From Candidatus Enterococcus myersii (GTDB lineage Bacteria; Bacillota; Bacilli; Lactobacillales; Enterococcaceae), in assembly GCF_017316025.1 (NCBI RefSeq), contig NZ_JAFLVT010000008.1, positions 62,001 to 126,000 on the forward strand: 64,000 nucleotides of DNA, given 5' to 3'. How positions within the stretch are numbered: the stretch's first letter is position 1; the number at the start of each line of letters is the position of its first letter. The notes under the pieces are model-generated. The model was not told where the DNA came from, ran no database searches, and worked only from the letters and a program-made list of their open reading frames with translations. The translations under genes were made by a program, and so were the position numbers. This document shows, in pieces, positions 44,780 to 53,928 of the stretch.

Positions 44780-46507
44780 ATGCAACGATATGAATTAAAT
44801 CAACTGAATCCGACAAAATATTTATTTTTTACTGGTAAAGGTGGCGTGGGTAAGACAACGGTTGCTTGTGCGACAGCGACAAGTTTAGCAGATAATGGCG
44901 CGAAGGTGATGTTGGTTAGTACGGATCCTGCTTCGAATCTGCAAGATGTATTTCAGACAGAATTGACCAATAAACCAAAAACGATCGACAGCATTCCTAA
45001 TTTGAGAGTAGCTAATTTTGACCCAGTGACGGCCGCAGCTGAATATAAGGAAAGTGTTGTTGGTCCTTACAGAGGGATTCTACCCGATAGCGCATTAGAA
45101 AACATGGAAGAGCAGATGTCTGGTTCATGTACCGTGGAGATTGCGGCTTTTAATGAATTTGCAAATTTTTTGACAGATAAATCTGTTGAAGAAGCCTACG
45201 ATCACATCATTTTTGACACGGCTCCGACCGGTCATACATTAAGGATGCTGCAGCTGCCTTCTGCGTGGAGTAATTACTTAGATGAAAATACGACAGGTGT
45301 TTCTTGTCTAGGACAGTTATCTGGTTTAGGCGATAAAAAAGAGATGTACGCTGAAGCAGTTAAAACGTTAAGCCAAGAAGAATTGACTACACTAATGTTA
45401 GTGACTCGCCCTCAAAAAGCGGCAATAATCGAGGCGACTCGAGCGTCTGATGAATTAAGTCAACTAGGTATTCTTAGCCAAAAATTAATTGTTAATGGAT
45501 TACTTGAAACAGCGGATGATCCTATTTCACAAACGATTTACGACCAACAACAAAAAGATTTAAGTGAGATGCCCGCAGGATTAAAGAAATTTGAGCAATT
45601 CTATGTTCCGTTACGAGCGTACAACGTAACAGGTATCCAGAATCTACGGACTTTACTTGATAAGAATCAACCACCGATTTCAGAACAAACAAATCCAGCG
45701 ATTGAATTGCCTACACTCAGTGAGATTGTCGCTGATTTTATCGCAACAGATAAAAAAATTATTTTTACAATGGGTAAAGGTGGCGTAGGGAAGACCACTA
45801 TTGCGATTCAAATAGCGAAAGCTTTGTCAAAAGCTGGCAAGAAAGTTCATTTAGCGACAACAGATCCGGCCGATCACTTAAGCCTTTATTTAGCAGAGAC
45901 TAAAGAAATTTTTGTGAGCCATATTGATGAAGAAAAGGAATTGCAAGCTTACCAAGAAGAAGTTTTAGCCAAAGCAAGAGAAACGATGAGTGCGGATGAT
46001 GTTGCGTATGTGGAGGAAGATTTGCGTTCCCCTTGTACCCAAGAGATTGCCATATTCAGAGCCTTTGCTGAGATTGTCGATAAGGCTGAAAATGAGATTG
46101 TTGTGATAGACACCGCACCAACCGGTCATACATTGTTATTATTAGATTCTACCCAAAGCTATGCAAAAGAGGTCGAACGCAGTGCTGGTGAAGTTCCAGC
46201 ATCTATCAAAAAACTGTTGCCGCGTTTACAAAATAAGGCTGAAACTGAAGTATTAATGGTCACCTTACCTGAAACGACGCCTGTTTATGAATCATTACGG
46301 CTTGATGCGGATTTGGATAGAGCAAAAATTGCTCATACATGGTGGCTAGTCAATCAGAGTATGTATGCGACAGACACATCGAACGTAATTTTAAAAGCTC
46401 GGGCAGCCAATGAGATTGAATGGATAGAGAAAGTGGCTGAAGTATCCAACGGGCATTTTGCAGTGGCTGAATGGGTGTCTGATTTTGAAGCAGAATTCGT
46501 CCACTAA
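44780..46507 (+). CDS. arsA: ArsA arsenite-stimulated ATPase
   Basis: 575 residues, the usual double-ATPase form. P-loops GKGGVGKTT occur near residues 17 and 333; each half has its DTAPTGHT motif. The three metal-site cysteines are seen in MSGSCTVEIA, TGVSCLGQL and LRSPCTQEIA. ATG 44780 is chosen because AAGGGA (44765-44770) lies before it; the open frame extends further upstream inside arsD. ArsA normally works on ArsB, but pairing with ACR3 permeases, as here, is also known. Confidence 0.95.
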   Translation: MQRYELNQLNPTKYLFFTGKGGVGKTTVACATATSLADNGAKVMLVSTDPASNLQDVFQTELTNKPKTIDSIPNLRVANFDPVTAAAEYKESVVGPYRGILPDSALENMEEQMSGSCTVEIAAFNEFANFLTDKSVEEAYDHIIFDTAPTGHTLRMLQLPSAWSNYLDENTTGVSCLGQLSGLGDKKEMYAEAVKTLSQEELTTLMLVTRPQKAAIIEATRASDELSQLGILSQKLIVNGLLETADDPISQTIYDQQQKDLSEMPAGLKKFEQFYVPLRAYNVTGIQNLRTLLDKNQPPISEQTNPAIELPTLSEIVADFIATDKKIIFTMGKGGVGKTTIAIQIAKALSKAGKKVHLATTDPADHLSLYLAETKEIFVSHIDEEKELQAYQEEVLAKARETMSADDVAYVEEDLRSPCTQEIAIFRAFAEIVDKAENEIVVIDTAPTGHTLLLLDSTQSYAKEVERSAGEVPASIKKLLPRLQNKAETEVLMVTLPETTPVYESLRLDADLDRAKIAHTWWLVNQSMYATDTSNVILKARAANEIEWIEKVAEVSNGHFAVAEWVSDFEAEFVH

Positions 46508-46580
46508 ACGTTTTACTTTTACGATAGATGAGTTTCTTTCTTAAAGGGACTTATCTATCTAAATGGAGGTTATGATAATT

Positions 46581-46904
46581 ATGAGAAAAATTGAAATTTA
46601 TGAACCGGCAATGTGTTGTCCTACCGGCGTGTGTGGTCCCTCTGTGGATCAGGAGTTATTGACAATTACGGCAATCACAAAAGAAGTCAATGCGTCTGAG
46701 GAAAATCGAATCTATAGAAGAAATTTGTCACAGAATCCACAAGCCTTTGTCAGAAGTGAAGTAGTCAATCAAAAATTGAAAGAATCTGGAGTAGAAGGAT
46801 TGCCGCTGACTCTCGTAGATGGACAAGTTTATCTGGAAGGGAAATATCCAACTATCGAACAAATACGTGAATTGACAGGATTGAAGTTAGAAGATATAAA
46901 ATAA
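46581..46904 (+). CDS. arsD: second ArsD-like metallochaperone, short form
   Basis: 107 residues; MRKIEIYEPAMCCPTGVCGP keeps Cys12, 13 and 18, but the C-terminal cysteine pairs of the first ArsD are missing. Start 46581 aligns with other ArsD proteins and has GGAGG at 46565-46569. The front cysteines are the essential ones in known ArsD, so it may work. It precedes the first ACR3 gene. Confidence 0.9.
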   Translation: MRKIEIYEPAMCCPTGVCGPSVDQELLTITAITKEVNASEENRIYRRNLSQNPQAFVRSEVVNQKLKESGVEGLPLTLVDGQVYLEGKYPTIEQIRELTGLKLEDIK

Positions 46905-46931
46905 ATTCTAGAAACTTTGGAGATGAAATAA

Positions 46932-48000
46932 GTGAATCAAGTAACAAAAAAATTATCATAAATTATCATTATTAGATAGATATCTAACCTTATGGATTTT
47001 TATCGCAATGGCTGTAGGGATTGGCCTAGGTTATTTCTTACCCGGCGTACCCAAGATGATTAACCATTTAGAAGTCGGTACAACCTCTATCCCTATTGCA
47101 ATCGGTCTAATATTGATGATGTATCCCCCTTTAACCAAAGTGAAATATGAAGAAATGTGGCGTGTATTCAAGAATTGGAAAGTTTTGTTGCTTTCCTTAG
47201 TGCAAAATTGGATCGTCGGTCCCATTGTTATGTTCGTACTGGCGGTAGTTTTTCTTCATGACTATCCAGACTACATGGTCGGACTGATCATGATTGGTAT
47301 TGCTCGATGTATTGCGATGGTCATTGTCTGGAGTGAACTTGCTCAAGGCGATAGTGAGTACACGGCAGGCTTAGTTGCCTTTAACTCGATCTTCCAAATT
47401 GTTTTCTATTCGCTATTTGCCTATATATTTGTGACTGTTTTGCCGACATGGTTAGGTTTAGAAACACATTCGGTAAATATAACTATGGGTGAAATTGCCA
47501 AAAGTGTCTTTATTTATCTAGGAATTCCTTTTATTGCTGGGATTAGTTCAAGATTTCTTTTACTTAAATTCAAAAGGAAAACGTGGTTTGAAACAAAATT
47601 CATTCCTAAAATTAGTCCAATTACATTAATTGCTTTGTTACTTACAATCGTGATTATGTTTTCTGTTAAAGGGGAAAAAGTCATTGAATTACCTCTTGAT
47701 GTTGTAAGAATTGCCATTCCATTATTTTTATACTTTATTATTATGTTTTTTGTTTCATTCTTCATTTCTAATAAAATGGGCACGAGTTATCCAGTCGCAG
47801 CTTCGCTCTCTTTTACCGCAGCAAGTAATAACTTTGAATTAGCGATTGCTGTGGCAGTAGACGTCTTTGGGATTAATTCGGGGGAAGCTTTTGCAGCCGT
47901 TATCGGTCCACTAGTTGAAGTGCCCGTACTCATCGCATTAGTGAATGTTGCTTTGAAATTTAAGCAAAAATATTTTACGAAAGAAGGCGTAAGCCACTAG
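46932..48000 (+). pseudogene. acr3: ACR3-family arsenite permease with 10-bp duplication near the start
   Basis: GTG 46932 (GGAGA upstream) opens VNQVTKKLS and then meets TAA. The cause is a tandem duplication of AAATTATCAT (46950-46959 and 46960-46969); without one copy the frame runs on as [11 protein letters not shown] into the rest of the protein. From ATG 47008 onward 330 residues are intact, including [17 protein letters not shown] with the conserved cysteine, but the first membrane helix would be incomplete. It is a different ACR3 subtype from the next gene. Loss or gain of the repeat could switch it. Confidence 0.85.
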
Positions 48001-48009
48001 GAGGAAAAA

Positions 48010-49092
48010 ATGAGCGCTGAAAATAAAAAACAAGGATTAGGGATTTTTGAAAAGTATCTGACTTTATGGGTTATTTTATGTATGGCAGTAGGTGTGTTGA
48101 TTGGGAAGTTTATTCCAGCTGTGGCAGACACATTAAGTAAGTTTGAGTATTATCAAGTCTCTATTCCAACCGCGATATTAATCTGGTTAATGATTTATCC
48201 GATGATGTTGAAAATTGATTTTACTAGCATTGCTCGTGCAGCAAAGAAACCCAAAGGACTAATTATCACCTGTGTAACCAATTGGTTGATTAAACCATTT
48301 ACTATGTATGCCATTTCAGCCTTCTTCTTTTATGTTGTCTTCAAAAATCTAATTCCCGTGGATCTAGCTAAGGAATATGTTGCCGGAGCAGTCATTCTCG
48401 GCGCAGCACCATGTACCGCTATGGTTTTTGTCTGGAGTTATTTAACAAAGGGAGACGCAGGTTATACCTTGGTTCAAGTAGCTATCAATGATTTGATTAT
48501 TCTATTTCTATTCGCACCTATCGTAGCGTTCTTACTAGGTGTTGACAATGTGGCCGTTCCAATGGGGACACTCTTACTATCAACGTTGCTCTTTGTGGTT
48601 GTACCGCTATTATTAGGCTTCTTCACACGCGTGATAATTATAAAAAATAAAGGCTTAGCGTATTTTGAAAATGTCTTCTTAAAGAAATTTAATTCGGTTA
48701 CCATTATGGGGTTATTATTAACATTGATTATTATCTTCTCTTTCCAAGGAGAAAAGATTTTAGCTAACCCTATGCATATTTTACTTATCGCGATTCCATT
48801 AATTATCCAAACCTTTCTTATTTTTACAATCGCTTATGGATGGGCTAAGCTTTGGAAGCTACCGCATGATATTGCATCACCAGCAGGTATGATCGGCGCA
48901 AGTAACTTTTTTGAATTAGCCGTTGCAGTAGCTATTTCATTATTTGGGTTACAATCCGGCGCTACGTTAGCGACTGTAGTTGGCGTTTTAGTCGAAGTAC
49001 CAGTCATGTTACTGTTAGTTAAAATATCTAATCGCACAAAAAATTGGTTCATTCAAAATCCATCAGAATTGTCTGATATCGGAGGGAATTAA
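48010..49092 (+). CDS. acr3: ACR3-family arsenite efflux permease, intact
   Basis: 360 residues, about ten membrane helices, with GAAPCTAMVFVWSYLTKGD containing the essential cysteine. AGGAGG at 47999-48004 fixes the start, 9 bases after the previous stop. It is nearly the same protein as the partial one at 1-968. It exports arsenite produced by ArsC and is probably the working permease of this operon. Confidence 0.94.
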   Translation: MSAENKKQGLGIFEKYLTLWVILCMAVGVLIGKFIPAVADTLSKFEYYQVSIPTAILIWLMIYPMMLKIDFTSIARAAKKPKGLIITCVTNWLIKPFTMYAISAFFFYVVFKNLIPVDLAKEYVAGAVILGAAPCTAMVFVWSYLTKGDAGYTLVQVAINDLIILFLFAPIVAFLLGVDNVAVPMGTLLLSTLLFVVVPLLLGFFTRVIIIKNKGLAYFENVFLKKFNSVTIMGLLLTLIIIFSFQGEKILANPMHILLIAIPLIIQTFLIFTIAYGWAKLWKLPHDIASPAGMIGASNFFELAVAVAISLFGLQSGATLATVVGVLVEVPVMLLLVKISNRTKNWFIQNPSELSDIGGN

Positions 49093-49094
49093 CA

Positions 49095-49502
49095 ATGAGA
49101 AAAATTTACTTTTTATGTACAGGCAATTCTTGTCGTAGTCAAATTGCAGAAGGTTATGGAAAAGCTATTTTGCCAACTGCTGAATTTGAAATTAAAAGTG
49201 CCGGCATTGAACAACATGGGTTAAATCCTAGAGCTGTTCAAGTAATGGCTGAGGAAGGGATAGATATCTCTACGCAAACATCTGATTTGATCGATATGGA
49301 TTATTTTAATCAGGCAGACCTAATTATTACGCTATGTGGTGATGCCAAAGACAAATGTCCAGTAATTCCAAAAGGGATTGAGCATGCTCATTGGGATTTG
49401 GAAGATCCAGCCAAAGCAACTGGAACAGAAGAAGAAATCATTAATAAATTCAGAGAAATTAGAGATGATATAAAAAGTCGTGTAGCGAATTTGCTAGATT
49501 AA
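49095..49502 (+). CDS. arsC: ArsC arsenate reductase, thioredoxin-coupled type
   Basis: 135 residues of the low-molecular-weight phosphatase fold. The P-loop CTGNSCRS starts at Cys8, and the redox pair is in LCGDAKDKCPVIP; HWDLEDPAKATG is the conserved acid loop. It reduces arsenate to arsenite for export. GGAGGG precedes the ATG, 2 bases after acr3. Last gene of the ars operon. Confidence 0.94.
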   Translation: MRKIYFLCTGNSCRSQIAEGYGKAILPTAEFEIKSAGIEQHGLNPRAVQVMAEEGIDISTQTSDLIDMDYFNQADLIITLCGDAKDKCPVIPKGIEHAHWDLEDPAKATGTEEEIINKFREIRDDIKSRVANLLD

Positions 49503-49909
49503 GTAGCAACTGTCATCTATCTCGGTAAAAGATAAAAAGACGTAAAATGTCCTTTTGATAAATTGGAAAATTAAAGTAAAAGCCGTGCGAAGTGAAACAT
49601 AAATCTTCGATGGCTCTTACTATTTTAAGAGAAAAGGATCTGCTTTTGGCGTAAAATTGGATTTATCTATCTGACATACTGACGAGTATTTTTTGACCCT
49701 ATATTTGACCTTCTCAATCACATTTAAGTAGGTGTGACCGGCTTATACAATTATTTGAGAATCTAGTAGCTTAGCTAATTCTGGCCTTGAAACCCCTATT
49801 AGACAGCTATCCAGCCATCAATACGGTCTCAAATAAATAAGAGGGGAGGAATAACTCTAAAAAAGATTGATAAACTAGTAAGAAAATTGTATTCAACTAC
49901 CATTCATCT
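49503..49909. other. non-coding right part of element C
   Basis: No gene is visible. AAGTAAAAGCCGTGCGAAGTG and ATGGCTCTTACTATTTT near 49573-49626 may form a weak terminator for the ars operon; otherwise nothing recognised. Confidence 0.4.
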
Positions 49910-49929
49910 TTGGTTCAAATTGGTTCAAG
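49910..49929. promoter_or_regulatory. integrase arm-site repeats, right end of element C
   Basis: TTGGTTCAAATTGGTTCAAG, two tandem TTGGTTCAA units matching those at 37426-37445 in the same orientation. Confidence 0.7.
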
Positions 49930-50042
49930 TAATATCAATATTAATCCTATTTTATCCATATCAAACTGTTTTTTAGATGTTTGTAATGTTGATATAATTG
50001 GATTTCTATTGATAGAAGTACTTGTAATAAGTACGAGTCACA

Positions 50043-50056
50043 TCTCAAAACGTTAA
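50043..50056 (+). repeat. att site 4: 14-bp rpsI remnant, right end of the array
   Basis: TCTCAAAACGTTAA equals the last 14 bases of att sites 2 and 3. The 36 bases before it no longer match rpsI, so this is an attR-type junction that defines the minimal exchanged core. A stem CACTTTCC/GGAGGGTG with seven T (50084-50115), very like the terminator after att site 1, follows. Confidence 0.75.
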
Positions 50057-50083
50057 TATACCTTATATATCAACAATTTCAGG

Positions 50084-50118
50084 CACTTTCCATTTTTTGG
50101 AGGGTGTCTTTTTTTATA
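50084..50118 (+). terminator. terminator after att site 4, rpsI type
   Basis: CACTTTCC...GGAGGGTG stem and seven T. Its likeness to 6759-6791 suggests that this is the original rpsI terminator, or a copy of it. Confidence 0.65.
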
Positions 50119-50317
50119 AATTGGGACGATATCGGGGATGTATAATGTAATTTGTTCATATGGAATATGCAAATAGCTATTTGCATTGAGAAATATATTT
50201 GAAGTTCATGATTTTATGGTATATATTTATGTTGAGATTAAATGGAGAATCAGTTGGGTGGAATAGGTGTAATTAAAAATCTAGCTAACAAATAAAGATA
50301 TCAACTTAGAATAGGAG

Positions 50318-50836
50318 ATGGTGAAAATAGAATTACAAGTTAGAATTGCTTATGAAACAGCAGAAATGCTTGAATTGCTGAAAGAATATTACCAAGAGCA
50401 TAACGAAATTAATTTTACTAAGGGTGAAGTATTGTCAAAAGCAATTTTAGATACTTATGATACATGGAAAGAAACTGATTGGAACAAGATACTTAATTTA
50501 CCAATAACTCTTGATAAAGAGTATGAAATTTCTTCTGGGGCATTACGACCTAAATTCCAAATCTCTAAGAATATAGAACCTAAAATTGAAGAATTAAAAA
50601 AAATGATACAAAAAAGTGTCAATACTAATTATGTAACTATTGGTTCAGCGATTAAATTTGTTTTACGACTGGCCATATATGAATTTCAAAATAAAAATGA
50701 TATTTCTGTAGAGACTGTAATTTTTGAAATATTGGATAGTTTTGACCAAAAAGATATATCTGCAGAAACTAAGAATGTGCTCAAAGAATTTGTTAACGAA
50801 ATAATGATCAAGCTTGAAGTAAATGATTTATTATAG
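50318..50836 (+). CDS. hypothetical protein, 172 residues
   Basis: Soluble, mostly helical and acidic protein (LQVRIAYETAEMLELLKEYY, NTNYVTIGSAIKFVLRLAIY). GGAG at 50312-50315 is close to ATG 50318; GTG 50321 is an equally possible start. The first half hints at a small DNA-binding or antitoxin-like fold, but I recognise no family. It has its own terminator and lies alone between the att site and a strong promoter. Confidence 0.55.
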   Translation: MVKIELQVRIAYETAEMLELLKEYYQEHNEINFTKGEVLSKAILDTYDTWKETDWNKILNLPITLDKEYEISSGALRPKFQISKNIEPKIEELKKMIQKSVNTNYVTIGSAIKFVLRLAIYEFQNKNDISVETVIFEILDSFDQKDISAETKNVLKEFVNEIMIKLEVNDLL

Positions 50837-50849
50837 TTTTGTAATTTCC

Positions 50850-50874
50850 AGAACTCATTAGGAGTTCTTTTTTT
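50850..50874 (+). terminator. terminator
   Basis: AGAACTC/GAGTTCT stem around ATTAG followed by seven T. Confidence 0.85.
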
Positions 50875-50910
50875 ATTCAAAAAAACGTCAATTAAATGGA
50901 GAAATAGATG

Positions 50911-50940
50911 TTGACAACGGTTTGTAAGAAGGTGTATTAT
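50911..50940 (+). promoter_or_regulatory. strong promoter
   Basis: TTGACA (50911-50916) and TATTAT (50935-50940), 18 bases apart. The leader holds two AGGAGA sites and a six-codon frame (MAIFDN) at 50979-50999 whose end overlaps CTTTGACAACTGAATAG, the motif also found before two rep genes. Confidence 0.65.
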
Positions 50941-51074
50941 TCAGATATAAAAAGGAGAAATAAAGGAGAATTTCAGGATGGCGATCTTTGACAACTGAAT
51001 AGATACTCGCTAACAAACTTCTTCAATATTTTTTAAGAAATACACTAACTACGGTTATAACGGAGATATTTATT

Positions 51075-51385
51075 ATGTCAGTAGATTTATTTACACGTAG
51101 CACAATAAAACAAACCGTTTATGCAACGGAACTTATGAAACTTTGGGAAACTATAATTTCAGTTATGTTTTTAATGATGAGCATGAGGTTGAAGATAAGA
51201 TTGAAGATCAAGCAATAGAATTGTTGCAAGATTGCAATAAGTTTGCTAAAGCATCGAGCAAGCCAGAACTGTGTAGCCTTTATGATGTTTTTACGTTAGA
51301 GCAAGACGTGGTGATTATCTACTACATGATTGTAGAATACCTAATGAAAGAAAAACAACAGATCAAACAATTAGATTTACGATAA
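51075..51385 (+). pseudogene. small hypothetical gene with frameshift
   Basis: ATG 51075, with GGAGAT upstream, opens MSVDLFTRSTIKQTVYATEL and is lost into a second frame near 51143 that continues NYNFSYVFNDEHEVEDKIED to 51385. Joined, the product would be ~103 residues, acidic and helical. No family recognised. Either a single-base indel or the two frames are separate short genes. Confidence 0.5.
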
Positions 51386-51438
51386 AGGAAAAGGCAATCA
51401 AGCGTTTTCTTTTATATAAATGCAAAGGAGAAAATACG

Positions 51439-52458
51439 ATGGAAAGTGCTGAATGGGTAAAAAGATGGTTAAAAACTTGTGATGAAAATGGAATTCCACC
51501 ATGGAAATTTGACTTTAAGCAATTTTACAAGAGCGAAATGTTTCCGAACGCTGATACTGATGATACTTCTCACTTAAAATCATGGCTAAAATACAAATAT
51601 ACGAAGGAGTTAAATAAAGCTAAATCTAATCCATTTACCGATTCTTTAAAAAAAATATACGAAGATGAAAATATTGAAAAGGGTATGGATAAGGATACAG
51701 ATAGAGTAGTATTTCCAATTTATCAGGTATTGGAATGGCAAGATGAAGAAAAGTTTGTAATAAAAGGAGATCATATGAATTCCTTTTTAACAACTTTTAC
51801 ACCTTTGTTATTAACAAGTCCAACAAAAAAAATACCCTATGCTCCCTTCGGCAACGAAAACAAAAAGACATTTAACGAGAAACCTAAAATAGCTAATAAG
51901 TTAAGCGAATGGGCGGAGGAAGCAGATTCAGGTCTGTTAAATATTACAGAATTTGAATTTTATAAAGAACAATATAAAATTTGGGGTAATTTTAATTTAT
52001 TTGCTCGAATGACTGATACTTTGGGTAATTTTACAGTTATTCCAAGTAAATTAAATATAGCACGTGGATCGAGTGAAGCATTCCGCGACTATTGGGATAT
52101 CACGCTTCGAGTACTATATGATTTGTTCATGGCAATAGGTATTGAAGGAGAAGAGGCTTGGAAAGCATTTATTAATAAATATTTCTTACAGACATATGTT
52201 AACAAAGATTATTCTGTAGGAGAACTTTGGAAAGGACATCTAGAAGATAAAGAAGGCATTTTTATAAATGGAGTATATCCCCAAAAAATAGATGACTTTG
52301 AGCAATTTTACCGGAATGTCAATTTGCTAATTGAAGAACGAGGAAAATGGATGACTAAAATACTTTGTGAGAAACTTGACTTAACAAATTTAGAATTTTA
52401 CAAGGATGATTTGGTGAACATGGAAAAAATTCGATTTTTTAATGACATTATTAAATAG
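51439..52458 (+). CDS. hypothetical protein, possibly DUF6994-like
   Basis: 339 residues, soluble, Trp- and Tyr-rich. The segment FTVIPSKLNIARGSSEAFRDYW followed by DITLRVLYDLF is the only part that recalls a known family (DUF6994, of unknown role); I am not sure of it. CAAAGGAGAAAATACG precedes the ATG. It is the longest intact gene of the 50-56 kb patchwork. Confidence 0.7.
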   Translation: MESAEWVKRWLKTCDENGIPPWKFDFKQFYKSEMFPNADTDDTSHLKSWLKYKYTKELNKAKSNPFTDSLKKIYEDENIEKGMDKDTDRVVFPIYQVLEWQDEEKFVIKGDHMNSFLTTFTPLLLTSPTKKIPYAPFGNENKKTFNEKPKIANKLSEWAEEADSGLLNITEFEFYKEQYKIWGNFNLFARMTDTLGNFTVIPSKLNIARGSSEAFRDYWDITLRVLYDLFMAIGIEGEEAWKAFINKYFLQTYVNKDYSVGELWKGHLEDKEGIFINGVYPQKIDDFEQFYRNVNLLIEERGKWMTKILCEKLDLTNLEFYKDDLVNMEKIRFFNDIIK

Positions 52459-53128
52459 ACAAACTTAGCAAGGTAAAAAAATGACTTTGCTTCCTTACTT
52501 GAAAATAATTGTTGTGCTAGTAAATAAAATAAAGGGATTTTTAAAATAAGCGATAAATTTTAAGAAAATATAGTCTTTGTATTCGCTGTACGACTAATTT
52601 TAACGATTGCTTTACCACAACAAAAATACTTTTTGGAACTACAGGAGCAATTTTAGCAGTACTTGTTCTATATTTTGAAGTAAAAGTCATATTAAAAATA
52701 TAATCGCATTCTTTCGTGGACAGTAGAAAGAAATGAGATTCTATTATCTGCTACAAGAATGTATTAAAAGAAAAACAAATTTCTCTTCTCTTACCTCAAA
52801 CTTTCAAAAAAATAAGGATAACTTTTAAAAATATCCTAGTTTATTACAATGTTTTAGATTTTTAATAGTAATCGCAGCTGCTAGCTTGATTATTATTTCG
52901 TTTTCTTTTAAGGATGTAATAGTAATTTTGTTAACTTAGTCTGCTTGTATAGTTATATTCATAAAATAGTTTTTTGACTGAAAAAGTTAATGTGATAATT
53001 TTAAAAAGAATTTTACATTGACTGGCTACTTTTAGAATTTATGGTGGCGATAATCTATACTTTGAAAAAATATGTAACAATTTGTCTCGAATCGAAAGAA
53101 AAAAAGGACTTTCGGGAAATCAGAGACT
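52459..53128. other. decayed region with membrane-protein fragments
   Basis: No intact gene. Near 52633-52701 a frame reads GTTGAILAVLVLYFEVK and stops, and near 52856-52939 another reads FLIVIAAASLIIISFSFKD; both look like ends of membrane proteins without starts. Confidence 0.5.
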
Positions 53129-53358
53129 GATGGCATTCAGCGCAGATGTAGAGTGCCTTAAAGCACTGTCTAGTGCTTATTTTGAGATTGTTGGAAATGC
53201 TAATTGAAGAGGACATAATTTCAAAGAGACATAAGCACTCAAAGTATAAGTATGATAAGAGTGAGTATATCTCTATAGCTAATTTTAAATACGATAGTAT
53301 CAAACAAGGCAAGAAGATTCGATCGAGGATCAATCAACTTGAAAATTATTTTTATTAA
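53129..53358 (+). pseudogene. small hypothetical gene with frameshift
   Basis: ATG 53129 gives MAFSADVECLKALSSAYFEI and meets a stop at 53204; the neighbouring frame continues LIEEDIISKRHKHSKYKYDK to 53358. The two overlap around 53173-53206, so an indel probably split one ~75-residue gene. Function unknown. Confidence 0.45.
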
Positions 53359-53371
53359 GGTGGAGGAAAAT

Positions 53372-53647
53372 ATGAACGAAATTAATGAGCAAAGCCTTCA
53401 AGGAAAATATACTTTTTTTACTGAATCAGGAAGTACTTATATTTTAACAATTGATGAAAATCGAAAAGTGTGGTTAGAAAGAAAGAATGAAAATAGTGGC
53501 TTGTCTTTAAGACGAGATAACGAAAAATTGTATGTCCTAGAAATCGTGCGATTACAGGTAGGCCTATCGGCTGTGTTTGTTCTTGAACCTCTTGGCAAAG
53601 GAGAAGTAACTACACGTATTACTTCAAAAGTTTTAGAAATAGTCTAG
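53372..53647 (+). CDS. hypothetical protein, 91 residues
   Basis: Starts at ATG 53372 with GGTGGAGG upstream (the longer frame from 53339 ignores it). A compact beta-type protein (TESGSTYILTIDENRKVWLERK, SKVLEIV at the end). No family recognised. It probably followed the broken gene upstream in one operon. Confidence 0.6.
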   Translation: MNEINEQSLQGKYTFFTESGSTYILTIDENRKVWLERKNENSGLSLRRDNEKLYVLEIVRLQVGLSAVFVLEPLGKGEVTTRITSKVLEIV

Positions 53648-53928
53648 TGATAGGTAAGTGTGACAAAAGCTGATTGGAGTAAGAAGAAAACATTGGAACG
53701 ATTGTACTTGCAACGAGGAGAATAAACATTTGAGTGACAAACTGATCTGAAGACTTTTATGATGAGCATCAAAATATATTTCAATTTTTTGAGTTTAGAT
53801 TGAGTGAAATTTTGTCTGCTATTCTATCTCTAGTTGTGCAATGATGTGGATTTAATTTTGATAAACTAAAATTTCTGGAAATAAGTTATTCACTATCCAA
53901 TACACTTTTTGACAAAGGAGTAACAGTT

